Counted from the stretch's first letter, positions 33,114 to 41,072 are shown. The stretch is DNA of 41,165 bases from JBHIDJ01 sp046760105 (GCA_046760105.1 JBHIDJ010000016.1:1-41165), one strand, 5' to 3'. A program made the numbers and translations. The notes: generated from the sequence alone by a model not told the origin.

Positions 33114-34529
33114 TCATGCGATTCGCTGTTCGACCTCGCCCAGGGCAGAGTCGAGGATATCGAAGGCCAAGTCCATCTGCTCCGCGCTGATAATGAGTGG
33201 CGGCGTGAGAGTCAAGACGTTGCCCATCGACGTCTTGAAGCTCAACCCCTTCTCTAGCGCCCGGTACATCACCGCGTCGGCCTCTTTCGCCGCCGGCTCC
33301 TTGGTTTCCGGGTCGCGCACAAGTTCCACCCCGAGAATCAGGCCAAACCCCCGCACGTTCCCGATTAGACGGTGCTTATTGGCCATCTCGTGGAGGCGCT
33401 CCAGCGCCCGTCCCCCGACCCTACGGGCGTTCTCGACGAGCCCTTCCTCCTCGACGATCTCAATAGTGGTGAGGGCAGCGCGGCAACTGACCGGGTTCTT
33501 CTCGTGGGTGTAATGACCGAACGCCCGATTGCCCAAGACGTCCAGCTCGGGCTTTGCCACGACAGCGGCGACAGGGATCACGCCGCCACCCAGGGCCTTG
33601 CCGAGGCACAGGATGTCGGGCACAGCTTCGAAGTGCTCGCAGGTGAACATGCGCCCGCTCTTGCCGAGGCTGTATGCAATCTCGTCGAAGATCAAGAGCG
33701 CGCCATGCTCGTCGCAGGCCGCGCGTACCGCCTGCCAGTACCCCGGGGGCGGAAAGTACGGGAGCGACCGCACCGGTTCCGCGATCACGGCGGCCACGTC
33801 TCCCTCCTTCTCCAGCACATAGCGAACGAAGTCGGCGCAGGTCATCTTGCAGACCTCGAGGTCGGGCTGACCGTCGATGTCCTTGTAACCATAGGGGCAG
33901 CGGTAGCACGCGAAGGGTGCCACATGCTCGGTGCCGGGAAGCAAAGGGCCGACGGAGCCGGAGCGGAAGAACGCTTCGCCGCCGACGCTGAGGCCTCCAA
34001 AGTTGGCGCCATGGAAGGAGTCCCAAAAGGAAACTGTCTTGAAGCGGCCGGTGACACCACGGGCGAGTTTCAGCGCTGTCTCGATGGCATCGGAGCCGCT
34101 GGTGGTGAGAAATATCTTCCCTAGGTCTCCCGGCGAAATCTCCGCCAGCTTACGGGCGAGCGCGATCGCCGGCTCGTCGGTGAAGCGGCGCGGCGTAAAC
34201 GACAGTTCGTCGAGTTGGCGCTTGACGGCCTCGATCAGACGCGGGTGGCCATAGCCAATGTTGTGCACGTTGTTGCCATGGAAGTCCATGTAGCGCCGGC
34301 CCGCCATGTCCTCGATCCAGATGCCCTCGGCCTTGCGGATCGCGGAAAGGCAGGGCGTGGATATGGACTGGTGGAGGAAGTGACGGGCGTCTTCATCCAA
34401 GAGCACGCGCGTTTTCTCGTCCACATTGCGCTCGGCCCACGCCTCCCGGAAAGGGCTTAGGTTGCTATCCCCATAGGCTTCAGCGACGCGTGCAGCTCCC
34501 TCGAAGCTATGAGGCTTGCGACTATTCAT
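33114..34529 (-). CDS. Class-III PLP enzyme, PbfA-like (candidate 1-hydroxy-2-aminoethylphosphonate ammonia-lyase)
   Basis: Fold-type I PLP enzyme of 471 aa. The PLP lysine is K311 (CLGKALGGG) and the ring-binding Asp is D282 (LLIFDEIAYSLGKSG); TSGSDAIETALKLAR binds the phosphate and FHGANFGG is family-typical. Usual transaminases have a GxGRxG-like segment where this has AYSLGKSG. PbfA, which removes ammonia from (R)-1-hydroxy-2-aminoethylphosphonate to give phosphonoacetaldehyde, is a class-III member found in phosphonate clusters, and its size and context fit. A transaminase is the alternative. Odd features: four cysteines (CYRC at 208-211, CKMTC at 227-231) that could bind a metal, and no Shine-Dalgarno at 34529. 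Confidence 0.8.
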   Translation of the reverse strand: MNSRKPHSFEGAARVAEAYGDSNLSPFREAWAERNVDEKTRVLLDEDARHFLHQSISTPCLSAIRKAEGIWIEDMAGRRYMDFHGNNVHNIGYGHPRLIEAVKRQLDELSFTPRRFTDEPAIALARKLAEISPGDLGKIFLTTSGSDAIETALKLARGVTGRFKTVSFWDSFHGANFGGLSVGGEAFFRSGSVGPLLPGTEHVAPFACYRCPYGYKDIDGQPDLEVCKMTCADFVRYVLEKEGDVAAVIAEPVRSLPYFPPPGYWQAVRAACDEHGALLIFDEIAYSLGKSGRMFTCEHFEAVPDILCLGKALGGGVIPVAAVVAKPELDVLGNRAFGHYTHEKNPVSCRAALTTIEIVEEEGLVENARRVGGRALERLHEMANKHRLIGNVRGFGLILGVELVRDPETKEPAAKEADAVMYRALEKGLSFKTSMGNVLTLTPPLIISAEQMDLAFDILDSALGEVEQRIA

Positions 34530-34539
34530 TGTTAAATAC

Positions 34540-34590
34540 TAACACCGTTAGGTCTCCATTTATTAGCACACCTATGTCCGCGACACATAG
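34540..34590. promoter_or_regulatory. Two dyads upstream of the PbfA-like gene
   Basis: TAAC-ACC-GTTA lies at 34540-34550, and a 19-bp dyad with six-base arms (CTATGT at 34572-34577, ACATAG at 34585-34590) lies 43 bp before the start codon. The larger one satisfies T-N11-A and could bind a LysR protein, but its sequence differs from the phnA/phnD operator. Confidence 0.35.
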
Positions 34591-34694
34591 CGGATTATGG
34601 AACACATGAAGCCACTGGTTCTAGAACGGTCGAAGTGAGCGATGATGCAATATCGAGAACGCAGTCGGAAGAATAAAGGTTTCATCTTTTCCCG

Positions 34695-34787
34695 TCAGGA
34701 CTTCATTCTTTCCATTCTGGGGTCGTAGAGTGGCCTGTCGTGGCGGGTAGCGGCAAAGGGTTCACCGAACACCTCCACTTGGTAGTC
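34695..34787 (-). pseudogene. C-terminal remnant of a GcvT/dimethylglycine-dehydrogenase-like gene
   Basis: The minus frame ends with DYQVEVFGEPFAATRHDRP followed by LYDPRMERMKS and a stop. This is the characteristic ending of GcvT-domain oxidoreductases (dimethylglycine or sarcosine dehydrogenase type), which finish with a VEVxGE...YDP...R pattern. The part that should come before it is not in this frame but on the opposite strand next door, so the gene is broken by an inversion. Such enzymes demethylate N-methyl amines. Confidence 0.65.
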
Positions 34788-34815
34788 GGTGTGTACGGCC
34801 TCATCCGCGGGGAGG

Positions 34816-34908
34816 TTTACCCTGGAAGAGCTGGCATGGGTCCACGGGGGCGACGCCATTCTCCGCAACGGCAAGGTTCTTGGCGTGACCACCAGTGGCA
34901 AGTTCGGC
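34816..34908 (+). pseudogene. Inverted inner piece of the same GcvT-like gene
   Basis: The plus frame reads FTLEELAWVHGGDAILRNG followed by KVLGVTTSGKFG. It matches the GGExIxRDGKxVGxVTSGxYG segment that normally lies about 20-40 residues before the YDP ending in GcvT-domain proteins. The ending itself is on the minus strand at 34695-34787. The two pieces therefore meet head to head around 34788-34815, as after a small inversion. Confidence 0.55.
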
Positions 34909-35596
34909 CGGCAAGCCCATCGTTTACATGGTTTCTGCTTTGGCCCTTCCTCCTTAATTTTCACAAGCGCGTCGCGGCCGATGGAATGCCCTTGTTCAGA
35001 GCCGCGATGAGTTCGTTTGGCCAGGACGTCGATGATGGTGCGCTTTGTGAGCAGCTATGTAGCGAATTCGCGAGAGTCCAGGACGAATTGCGGAAGTCGG
35101 GTTACTGAATCGTCAAAGCGGTGAAACGAACGGACTTTTTGAGTGATGATTGTCGTCACCATCATTACCAACTCGAACTTTAATCACAGCCAGGAGACAA
35201 AAAAATACAAACAGCAGCGACGACGATGGTGGTAGCTATCGGCAGTTTGCCATGAACAAGATCACCTTAAGCTTGTTGACAGATGCAACTGCGTCCCGCA
35301 CGATCCCCGGTGCGCGGAACGCCCGTCACGCCAAAACGAGCTTTTTATCCGTCTCTGTGGATATGACTGTCATATGGTGGAAGGCAGCTCGATAGCAGTC
35401 CCTGGTGCGGTCCGGTCTCACCGACGCCGTGAAAATGCTTGGAGCCAACCGCCATCGTCGGCGATCGACTTTTTGAAGCGGTGGGATAATCTCAAACCAG
35501 ACGCCGTATTCGTCTTCCTGATATCGTCCGAAAACGAACAATGCAATCCAATCACCGTCGGTGTTACATCGCATCAATTACAAAGGACAGAAATAA
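34909..35596. other. Intergenic region with decayed frames
   Basis: About 690 bp without a recognised intact gene. The plus frame ending at 35108 has a plausible protein-like tail (GALCEQLCSEFARVQDELRK) and a minus frame near 35326-35577 has DGDWIALFVFGRYQEDEYG, but I cannot assign either and neither has a convincing start. The last 20 bases hold the ribosome site of the dehydrogenase gene. Confidence 0.4.
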
Positions 35597-36655
35597 ATGA
35601 ATGAGATCAGGGTAATTCAGTACGGAATAGGAGAGATGGGATCCGCAATGGCTGATCTCGTGTCGAGAAAAAAAGGATTAAGGATAGTAGCGGCGATTGA
35701 CACGGCAAGGGGGGTTGGACAGGATTTGGGTGAAATACTTGGCTTAGGCAGAAAGTTAGGCGTCATCGTAACGGATGACCCTAAAACCGTATTCAAGGAT
35801 TGCCGGGCGGATGTTGTACTTCATGCCACTACGTCGTTTCTGGAGCAGATATATCCTCAGATCATTGATGCAGTAGAAGCCGGAGTTAATTTTATCTCCA
35901 TTGCTGAGGAACTGGGATATCCTTACGCACGACATCCCAAGCTTGCTAAGAATATCGATGAACTAGCCAAAGTACATGGTGTGACGGTTTTGGGTACTGG
36001 CCTCAATCCGGGGTTCATTATGGATTCTCTCATCATTCACTGTACGGGGATCTTCGACGCGGTTCGAGGGATTTATGCGGAGCGGATTGCGAACTCTTCA
36101 GAGTACGGCCCTGCTGTATTAGGACGCCGGGGTTTCGGATTATCTGCTGACGTTTGGAAGAAAAAAGCTTCAAAGAATCTCATTTCCGGACACATTGGAT
36201 TCGAAGAGTCTATCAGCATGATTGCCGACAGCTTGGGGTGGGAGTTGGACGACATTAAGCAACAGGCCTTCGAACCGGTCGTTGCCGACATCGATCGTAG
36301 CACTGCCGATGTGACAATAAGAGCCGGAACGGTGTGTGGCTTCAAACAAAAAGTTTGTGGGATTAAAGATGGGCAGGAACTTATAACATTTGCTCAGGAG
36401 AGCCAGGTACGCGCCGAACAGAAAAGGCTGGATGAACATCTGATCCGGATCGAAGGAACACCGGAATTTCAATTCACCTTTGCCATACCGGGCAAACGAA
36501 CAACGGCAGCAATGGCGGTGAATATGATCCCGCAGGTCGTGAACGCCAGACCTGGATTGACCAGTATGAGAGAACTTCCAAATCCTGCCGCTTTGATGGG
36601 AGATGTGAGCAAACTCATTTCAGGTGCTGGGGGTGAAGGTCATACAGAAGGTTAG
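35597..36655 (+). CDS. 2,4-diaminopentanoate dehydrogenase-like NAD(P)-dependent oxidoreductase
   Basis: A 352-aa Rossmann-fold protein opening with RVIQYGIGEMGSAMADLV and VAAIDTARGVGQDLGE, then VVLHATTSFLEQIYPQI and GTGLNPGFIMDSL. This order matches the dihydrodipicolinate-reductase-like family that includes 2,4-diaminopentanoate dehydrogenase of ornithine fermentation, an enzyme that oxidatively removes an amino group. AAGGA precedes the ATG at 35597 by about ten bases. It forms an operon with the PLP enzyme 26 bp downstream. Codon use is more AT-rich than in the 5' third of the window. An amino-phosphonate substrate is possible (inference from context). Confidence 0.82.
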   Translation: MNEIRVIQYGIGEMGSAMADLVSRKKGLRIVAAIDTARGVGQDLGEILGLGRKLGVIVTDDPKTVFKDCRADVVLHATTSFLEQIYPQIIDAVEAGVNFISIAEELGYPYARHPKLAKNIDELAKVHGVTVLGTGLNPGFIMDSLIIHCTGIFDAVRGIYAERIANSSEYGPAVLGRRGFGLSADVWKKKASKNLISGHIGFEESISMIADSLGWELDDIKQQAFEPVVADIDRSTADVTIRAGTVCGFKQKVCGIKDGQELITFAQESQVRAEQKRLDEHLIRIEGTPEFQFTFAIPGKRTTAAMAVNMIPQVVNARPGLTSMRELPNPAALMGDVSKLISGAGGEGHTEG

Positions 36656-36681
36656 GATCAAAGTGAAGGATGGAATAGAAC

Positions 36682-37974
36682 ATGACAGAGGCAAAGACGA
36701 GTTTAGTAGATCTGGCATTTGAATTGTTCCCCGGGGGGTCGCTCGGGGAGAACAGAGTGCCTAAAGAGATGGCGGTCGTAATTACTCATGGTAAAGGGTC
36801 CAAAGCCTACGATGATAAGGGCCGAGAATATATCGACTACCTCATGGGATCCGGAGCGGTGCTTCTCGGCCATGCCCACCCGAAGCTTACAAAGGCGGTC
36901 CGTAATCAGCTCGATAAGGGCTCTACTTTTTTTTGTATAAACCCAGCGGCCATACTGCTTGCTCAGGAACTTGTCAAGGCCATCCCGTGTGCAGAGAAAC
37001 TTAGATTCACCGGTTCAGGAAGCGAAGCTATCCTTTATGCTATACGGTTGGCCAAAGCCTATTCGGGACGGGAGAAGATCCTGAAATTTGAAGGTGCCTA
37101 TCATGGGTCCAGTGATTACGGCGTGATGAGCCTATCACCAAAACAATTGCTTGATTTCCCCCTCGCCGAACCGACCTCCGCCGGTATTTGCAGAGGGATT
37201 CGCGAAGAGGTGCTTATCGCGCCTTTCAACGATTTGGAGACGACGACAAGAATCATCGAACATCATGCTCGTAGTCTGGCCGCCGTGATCGTCGAGCCCA
37301 TTCAACGCTGTACCCCTCCGGACAGAGGGTTTTTGGAAGGGCTTCGGGCCGTTACACGGGAAAGGGATATTCTTCTCATATTCGACGAGGTGGTGACCGG
37401 TTTCCGGCTGGCTTATGGTGGCGCTCAAGAATACTATGGCGTCATACCGGATTTGGCGACCTACGGCAAAGGGATGAGCGGGGGATATGCGATTGGAGCG
37501 GTGTGCGGCAGAGCTGAAATCCTTGACCTGTGCGATGAAGCCAAGAAGGACGATGAGCGGTTTGTCTGGCACGTGGGAACCTTGAACGGCAATCCGATCG
37601 CCGCGGCTGCTTGCCTGGCCACCCTGGCCGAGTTGCGTGAGCCGGGTACCTATGAAAGGTTCCACGCCCTGGGGCGTGAGTTGCGGGCAGGATTTAGGAA
37701 CCTTCTGCTCGAGATGAACATCCCGGGCCAGGTATTAGGCGAGGGCCCGTTGTGCCAGGTTCTGTTCGCGAAAGAGAAGGTGATGGACTACCGAACCGCC
37801 GCCAAGGCGGATACGGCCAAGACCTTTGAATTTATGATGGGCATGTTTATGAGTGGCATATTCTTAAGACCCGACGGAACGAAATTGTATCTCTCCCTTG
37901 CACATACAGACGAGGATATCAAAAGGACCCACGATATCGCCCGCACCGTACTGCACCAGATGCATGAGAAATGA
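36682..37974 (+). CDS. Glutamate-1-semialdehyde aminomutase-like class-III PLP enzyme
   Basis: A 430-aa fold-type I PLP enzyme. PLP lysine is K263 (ATYGKGMSGGY), ring Asp D235 (LIFDEVVTGFRLAYGG), phosphate-binding FTGSGSEAILYAIRLAKAY and EGAYHGSSDY. The overall order is that of HemL-like proteins, but the context is catabolic and there is no other heme gene, so it is more likely an aminotransferase or aminomutase for an amino acid or amino-phosphonate. The paired dehydrogenase upstream suggests the two act in sequence: moving an amino group, then oxidising it. AGGA lies about ten bases before the ATG. Confidence 0.85.
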   Translation: MTEAKTSLVDLAFELFPGGSLGENRVPKEMAVVITHGKGSKAYDDKGREYIDYLMGSGAVLLGHAHPKLTKAVRNQLDKGSTFFCINPAAILLAQELVKAIPCAEKLRFTGSGSEAILYAIRLAKAYSGREKILKFEGAYHGSSDYGVMSLSPKQLLDFPLAEPTSAGICRGIREEVLIAPFNDLETTTRIIEHHARSLAAVIVEPIQRCTPPDRGFLEGLRAVTRERDILLIFDEVVTGFRLAYGGAQEYYGVIPDLATYGKGMSGGYAIGAVCGRAEILDLCDEAKKDDERFVWHVGTLNGNPIAAAACLATLAELREPGTYERFHALGRELRAGFRNLLLEMNIPGQVLGEGPLCQVLFAKEKVMDYRTAAKADTAKTFEFMMGMFMSGIFLRPDGTKLYLSLAHTDEDIKRTHDIARTVLHQMHEK

Positions 37975-37978
37975 GCCA

Positions 37979-38003
37979 CGCACAATCGGGTACGATCTGT
38001 GCG
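37979..38003 (+). terminator. Hairpin after the aminomutase-like gene
   Basis: A 10-bp stem with one bulged C (37979-37988 with 37993-38003) and a GGTA loop starts a few bases after the stop codon. The downstream bases are only moderately T-rich, so this is a weak or factor-assisted terminator. The region is convergent with the SDR gene at 38108. Confidence 0.45.
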
Positions 38004-38107
38004 CTGGCTGCGGATAGGAATTTGTTTTGCCATAGTGCCCCGTCCGCGCACCAAGAAACGGGCAAGTATCTGCCCGAGCTAATCGAGGCTTGTAGTTGCG
38101 TCTGATC

Positions 38108-38890
38108 CTAAACGGTCAACCAGCCTCCGTCGACAGGCAAACCGACGCCCGTGATATGTTTCGCTTCCTCCGAACAGAGATAGACGACAGCGCCTGCTAT
38201 GTGCTCGGCGGGCACGAACTGTTTCGACGGATGTTTCTCTACAAGATGCTCATATTCGGCCTCTTCGTAGGACATACCCTTTGCCTCTGCCCGTGCCCTG
38301 ATCTGTCGATCGATGATGGCCGTCTTGACAAACCCCGGGCATATCGCGTTACAGGTGATGTCGATTTCGGCCGTCTCTAGTGCGACAACCTTGGTAAGAC
38401 CGAGCAGTCCGTGTTTCGCCGCCACATAGGGGCCTTTGTGGATGGATGCCACATATCCGTTAACTGAGGAGATGTTCACGATTCTGCCCCATCCGTGGCG
38501 CTTCATGATCGGCAATACCTCGCGGATCGTGTAGAACGGTGCAGACAAGTTAGTATCGATGATCGCTTTATACTTGTCCGGCGGAAACTCGTCGATTGGG
38601 CTCACGTGCTGGATTCCGGCATTGTTGACGAGGATATCGATCCTGCCGAAGTTCTGAACCGCCGACGCGATCATTGTCGATATCTGGCCTGGGTCGGTCA
38701 GATCACAATTATCGTAGAAAACGTCGACATTGTACTTTTCACTGAGGCGACGGCGGAAATCGTCTATCTTCTCCGCATCACCGAAACCGTTAAACATGAT
38801 CCTGCAACCCTGGTGTGCCAATGTCGTAGCGATTGCCTGGCCCATCCCACTGGTTGCGCCCGTCACGATAGCAGTCTTATTGTCCAGCAT
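38108..38890 (-). CDS. Short-chain dehydrogenase, 3-hydroxybutyrate-dehydrogenase-like
   Basis: Classical SDR of 260 aa: TGATSGMGQAIA (cofactor), NNAGIQH, catalytic Ser in NISSVNG, YVAAKHG with Tyr and Lys, and a closing ITGVGLPVDGG. NNAGIQHV, PYVAAKHGLLGLTK and AICPGFVKT are typical of D-3-hydroxybutyrate dehydrogenases, which make acetoacetate. Here it is the last gene of an operon with an HD oxygenase, a VOC protein and a HAD hydrolase, so another hydroxy acid or hydroxyphosphonate could be its substrate. AGGGGC precedes the ATG at 38890. Confidence 0.87.
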   Translation of the reverse strand: MLDNKTAIVTGATSGMGQAIATTLAHQGCRIMFNGFGDAEKIDDFRRRLSEKYNVDVFYDNCDLTDPGQISTMIASAVQNFGRIDILVNNAGIQHVSPIDEFPPDKYKAIIDTNLSAPFYTIREVLPIMKRHGWGRIVNISSVNGYVASIHKGPYVAAKHGLLGLTKVVALETAEIDITCNAICPGFVKTAIIDRQIRARAEAKGMSYEEAEYEHLVEKHPSKQFVPAEHIAGAVVYLCSEEAKHITGVGLPVDGGWLTV

Positions 38891-39010
38891 GCGACGCCCC
38901 TAAGTGATTTTCACGATGTTCAGAACTGTTCGGCAGCACGCCAAGCAAGGTTCCAGAGATTCACCGAAACAAGGAACGAACGGACTGCGGTTAACGGCCG
39001 CTCCACAGGT

Positions 39011-39589
39011 TTAAGCCCTTAGCAGGCTTTCGAGCAGTGACCGATAGTGCTCAAAGTTCTGAGTTTTTAACCCCGGGACGAGGGCAGTATCGTCCCAGCG
39101 CCGGATGATCGCCGCTGCCTGGCCGTGCGGGTTGGCCTCAAAGGCCGTTGCCTCTTCCGGCGACATTGGACCGCCTTGCAGGTTCAACGTGTGCAGTGCT
39201 TGCGGGGACAGTGTTTTGATATAGTCGTGCTCGACCGCGCACAAGTAGCGTTTAGCCTGTACGTGTAGGCGAATCGGTTCGACCACGTCCGGTCTGAAGA
39301 AGGGCTGGAGCAATTGCGCGCCCGCTTCCTCGTGTCGGCGATCGATCGTAGCGTTTAACATCGCCACGTGTTCAGGATCGGTTTCCAATTCGACAAAGTC
39401 AGTGCTGAAGTGCCCCACGTCGTGAAGCAGTGCAGCTGCGACGAGATGCGGCGCCGCACCTGCTCCCCCGGCGGCCGCTGCGGTTTGCAGCATGTGCTCG
39501 GCCATGGACACGCCTCCACCCTGATAGGAGCGCGTACCGTGACGCACGAAGATGTTGAACAGATGATCGATGACATTCTCCCGGATCAT
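39011..39589 (-). CDS. PhnZ-like HD-domain mixed-valent di-iron oxygenase
   Basis: Member of the phosphonate-operon HD family whose PhnZ cleaves (R)-1-hydroxy-2-aminoethylphosphonate to glycine and phosphate with O2. All six di-iron ligands of PhnZ have counterparts: H32 (AEH), H56 and D57 (LLHDVGH), His of RRHEEAG, His of RLHVQAKRYL and Asp of RRWDD. AKRYL and LQGGPM are also kept. Y22 matches the iron-capping Tyr24, but the residue aligned with Glu27 of PhnZ is Gly25 (SYQGGG against YIGE). That Glu is reported to contact the substrate, so a different substrate is likely. AGGAAGG precedes the ATG. No 2-oxoglutarate hydroxylase partner is in the window. Confidence 0.85.
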   Translation of the reverse strand: MIRENVIDHLFNIFVRHGTRSYQGGGVSMAEHMLQTAAAAGGAGAAPHLVAAALLHDVGHFSTDFVELETDPEHVAMLNATIDRRHEEAGAQLLQPFFRPDVVEPIRLHVQAKRYLCAVEHDYIKTLSPQALHTLNLQGGPMSPEEATAFEANPHGQAAAIIRRWDDTALVPGLKTQNFEHYRSLLESLLRA

Positions 39590-39607
39590 GATTGCCTTCC
39601 TAGAAGC

Positions 39608-40063
39608 CTAATCCTTTGGCCGCTGGATGAACTCGATGGTTATACCGTCCGGGTCACGCACGTAGGCCACACGCCCACCGGCGTTGGGTCCGGCATCAGT
39701 CACGAAGGGCAGGGCTATGGGTCGCACGTCGTGTGCCTCGGCTGCTGCGAGGGCGGCATCGATATCGTCCACGTCGAACGCTACATGCGCAAATCCGACG
39801 TCGCAGGGGCGGGGCCGCACAGCACCCCTGCCTTCGGGGCCGAGGTATTGAATGAGCTCGAGACTGTGACCGGGGGCGCGGACATAGGCGATCATCACTT
39901 CGGCGCCATCGACACCGGTGATCTGCTGAATCGCCCGCGGGTCACGGGGCGCCTTGGATGTGACCCTAAAGCCGAGGGCATCGCGAAAGAATGCAAGCGA
40001 TCGGTCCAGGTTGGAAACGGTGAAGCTGGTATGGTTGGTATCGAGGACCTTGAATTCTCCCAT
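39608..40063 (-). CDS. VOC-family (glyoxalase/dioxygenase-fold) protein
   Basis: A 151-residue vicinal-oxygen-chelate protein with two repeats. The first begins NHTSFTVSNLDRSLAFFRDALGF with metal His in NHTSF; the second has VGFAHVAFDVDDIDAALA, and Glu of ITIEFIQ closes the metal site, with another Glu in SLELIQYLG. So an intact metal site (His, Glu, His, Glu) is visible. The frame opens with TTG at 40084; the ATG at 40063 is preferred. It lies 18 bp upstream of the HD oxygenase gene, so a role in the same reaction sequence is likely, for example as lyase, epimerase or dioxygenase. Confidence 0.85.
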   Translation of the reverse strand: MGEFKVLDTNHTSFTVSNLDRSLAFFRDALGFRVTSKAPRDPRAIQQITGVDGAEVMIAYVRAPGHSLELIQYLGPEGRGAVRPRPCDVGFAHVAFDVDDIDAALAAAEAHDVRPIALPFVTDAGPNAGGRVAYVRDPDGITIEFIQRPKD

Positions 40064-40143
40064 CTCCCGTTTCCCCCACGTCAATTTTTGCTCATTAAAC
40101 CCGAATGTCTAGACGTCTTCCGTTCAGGTTAGCACGGCACGGC

Positions 40144-40887
40144 TTATGCTCGCATTTCCGGCGGTGTCACGAGACCTTCTCGTGACTGAAGAACTGTCGA
40201 AAGATTCAGCAAAGCGTCCAAGCTCGCGATCACCGGAACAGTCGTGTCGACTTCTGGCCAGTTACGTTTCACCGTGCGGTGCTTGAGCCACACGGGTTGG
40301 ATACCGGCGTCGCTCGCACCGCACACGTCAATACGATAGTCGTCACCGACGTACACCGCGGCGTGAGGCTCGATGCCCAGCTTTTGCAGGCACAGTCGAA
40401 ACGGCTGCGGATCGGGTTTGGCCCTGATACCGTTCTCGCCGGAGACGATGATCACCTCGAAAAACTGCGCGAGCTCAGGGAGATCCTTCAGCCGATGTCC
40501 TTCGCTCTCGACCTCCCCCTGGGTGTTCGAAATGAGTGCAAGGCGATAGTCATGCCGCAGTCGATCTAGCACGGTCGTCGCTTCCGGAAAGGGAGTGGTG
40601 TGGCGGTTGACCGTCTGCCAGTACTCACGCTCCCAGCGAACGAGGCGTTCCAGGTCGGGCTCGCGATCGAAGCCCTCATATACCGCCCGGCAGATCTCGA
40701 CCCGGGAGAATTGTGACTGGTCCTGTCGCGCTTTGCGCGTTCGGCGATAGTGGTCGATGAACTCATCCCAGGTAAGGCCGTCGAGCTCTGCAAAGAGCTT
40801 TCGCTGTGCGTCGCGCTCCGCCGCGCGAAAACCGTCGGCGGAGTCCACCAGCGTTTGGCCGAAGTCGAAAAGGATGGCTTCGATCAT
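40144..40887 (-). CDS. HAD-superfamily hydrolase
   Basis: A 247-aa HAD hydrolase with a helical cap. Motif I is FDFGQTLVD, motif II LISNTQGEV, motif III Lys in IRAKPDPQPF and motif IV YVGDDYRIDVCGA. The position two after the nucleophile Asp is Gly instead of the Asp of normal phosphatases, so general acid catalysis must differ. It lacks the PhnX lysine arrangement and is not a clear phosphonatase. It is the first complete gene of the operon HAD-VOC-HD-SDR. No clear ribosome site precedes the ATG at 40887. Likely a phosphatase or dehalogenase-like enzyme of unknown substrate. Confidence 0.85.
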   Translation of the reverse strand: MIEAILFDFGQTLVDSADGFRAAERDAQRKLFAELDGLTWDEFIDHYRRTRKARQDQSQFSRVEICRAVYEGFDREPDLERLVRWEREYWQTVNRHTTPFPEATTVLDRLRHDYRLALISNTQGEVESEGHRLKDLPELAQFFEVIIVSGENGIRAKPDPQPFRLCLQKLGIEPHAAVYVGDDYRIDVCGASDAGIQPVWLKHRTVKRNWPEVDTTVPVIASLDALLNLSTVLQSREGLVTPPEMRA

Positions 40888-40912
40888 TTAGCCCGGATAT
40901 TGGATCACTCAC

Positions 40913-41072
40913 ACCAGAGATCACAGAGTTCACAGAGAAAACATAGCGTTATGCAAAGTGAGGACTTGCGCGGCCATGATGCGAAGTGTGGCGTCACAGA
41001 CACTTCTCCGCCATGAACAAAAATGTAAAGAAAAAACTCAATAATCTCTGTGGTCTCTGTGTGCTCTGTGGT
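40913..41072. repeat. Dispersed inverted-repeat element made of CACAGAG 9-mers (copy 2)
   Basis: The left arm at 40913-40937 is built of CACAGAG units with a 9-bp period; the right arm at 41046-41072 is its approximate reverse complement (27 bp). The arms flank about 108 bp of unrelated DNA without a gene. It matches the arms at 12109-12304 and lies between the HAD gene and the partial gene upstream. Confidence 0.8.

Noticed and set aside
36682..37974. Calling this gene hemL
   Set aside because: Sequence is HemL-like, but the operon partner and neighbourhood are catabolic and no other heme gene is present.
40144..40887. HAD hydrolase as a second phosphonatase
   Set aside because: It has no Schiff-base lysine context (RKPMG...K..H) and motif I is DFG, so only a general HAD call is supported.
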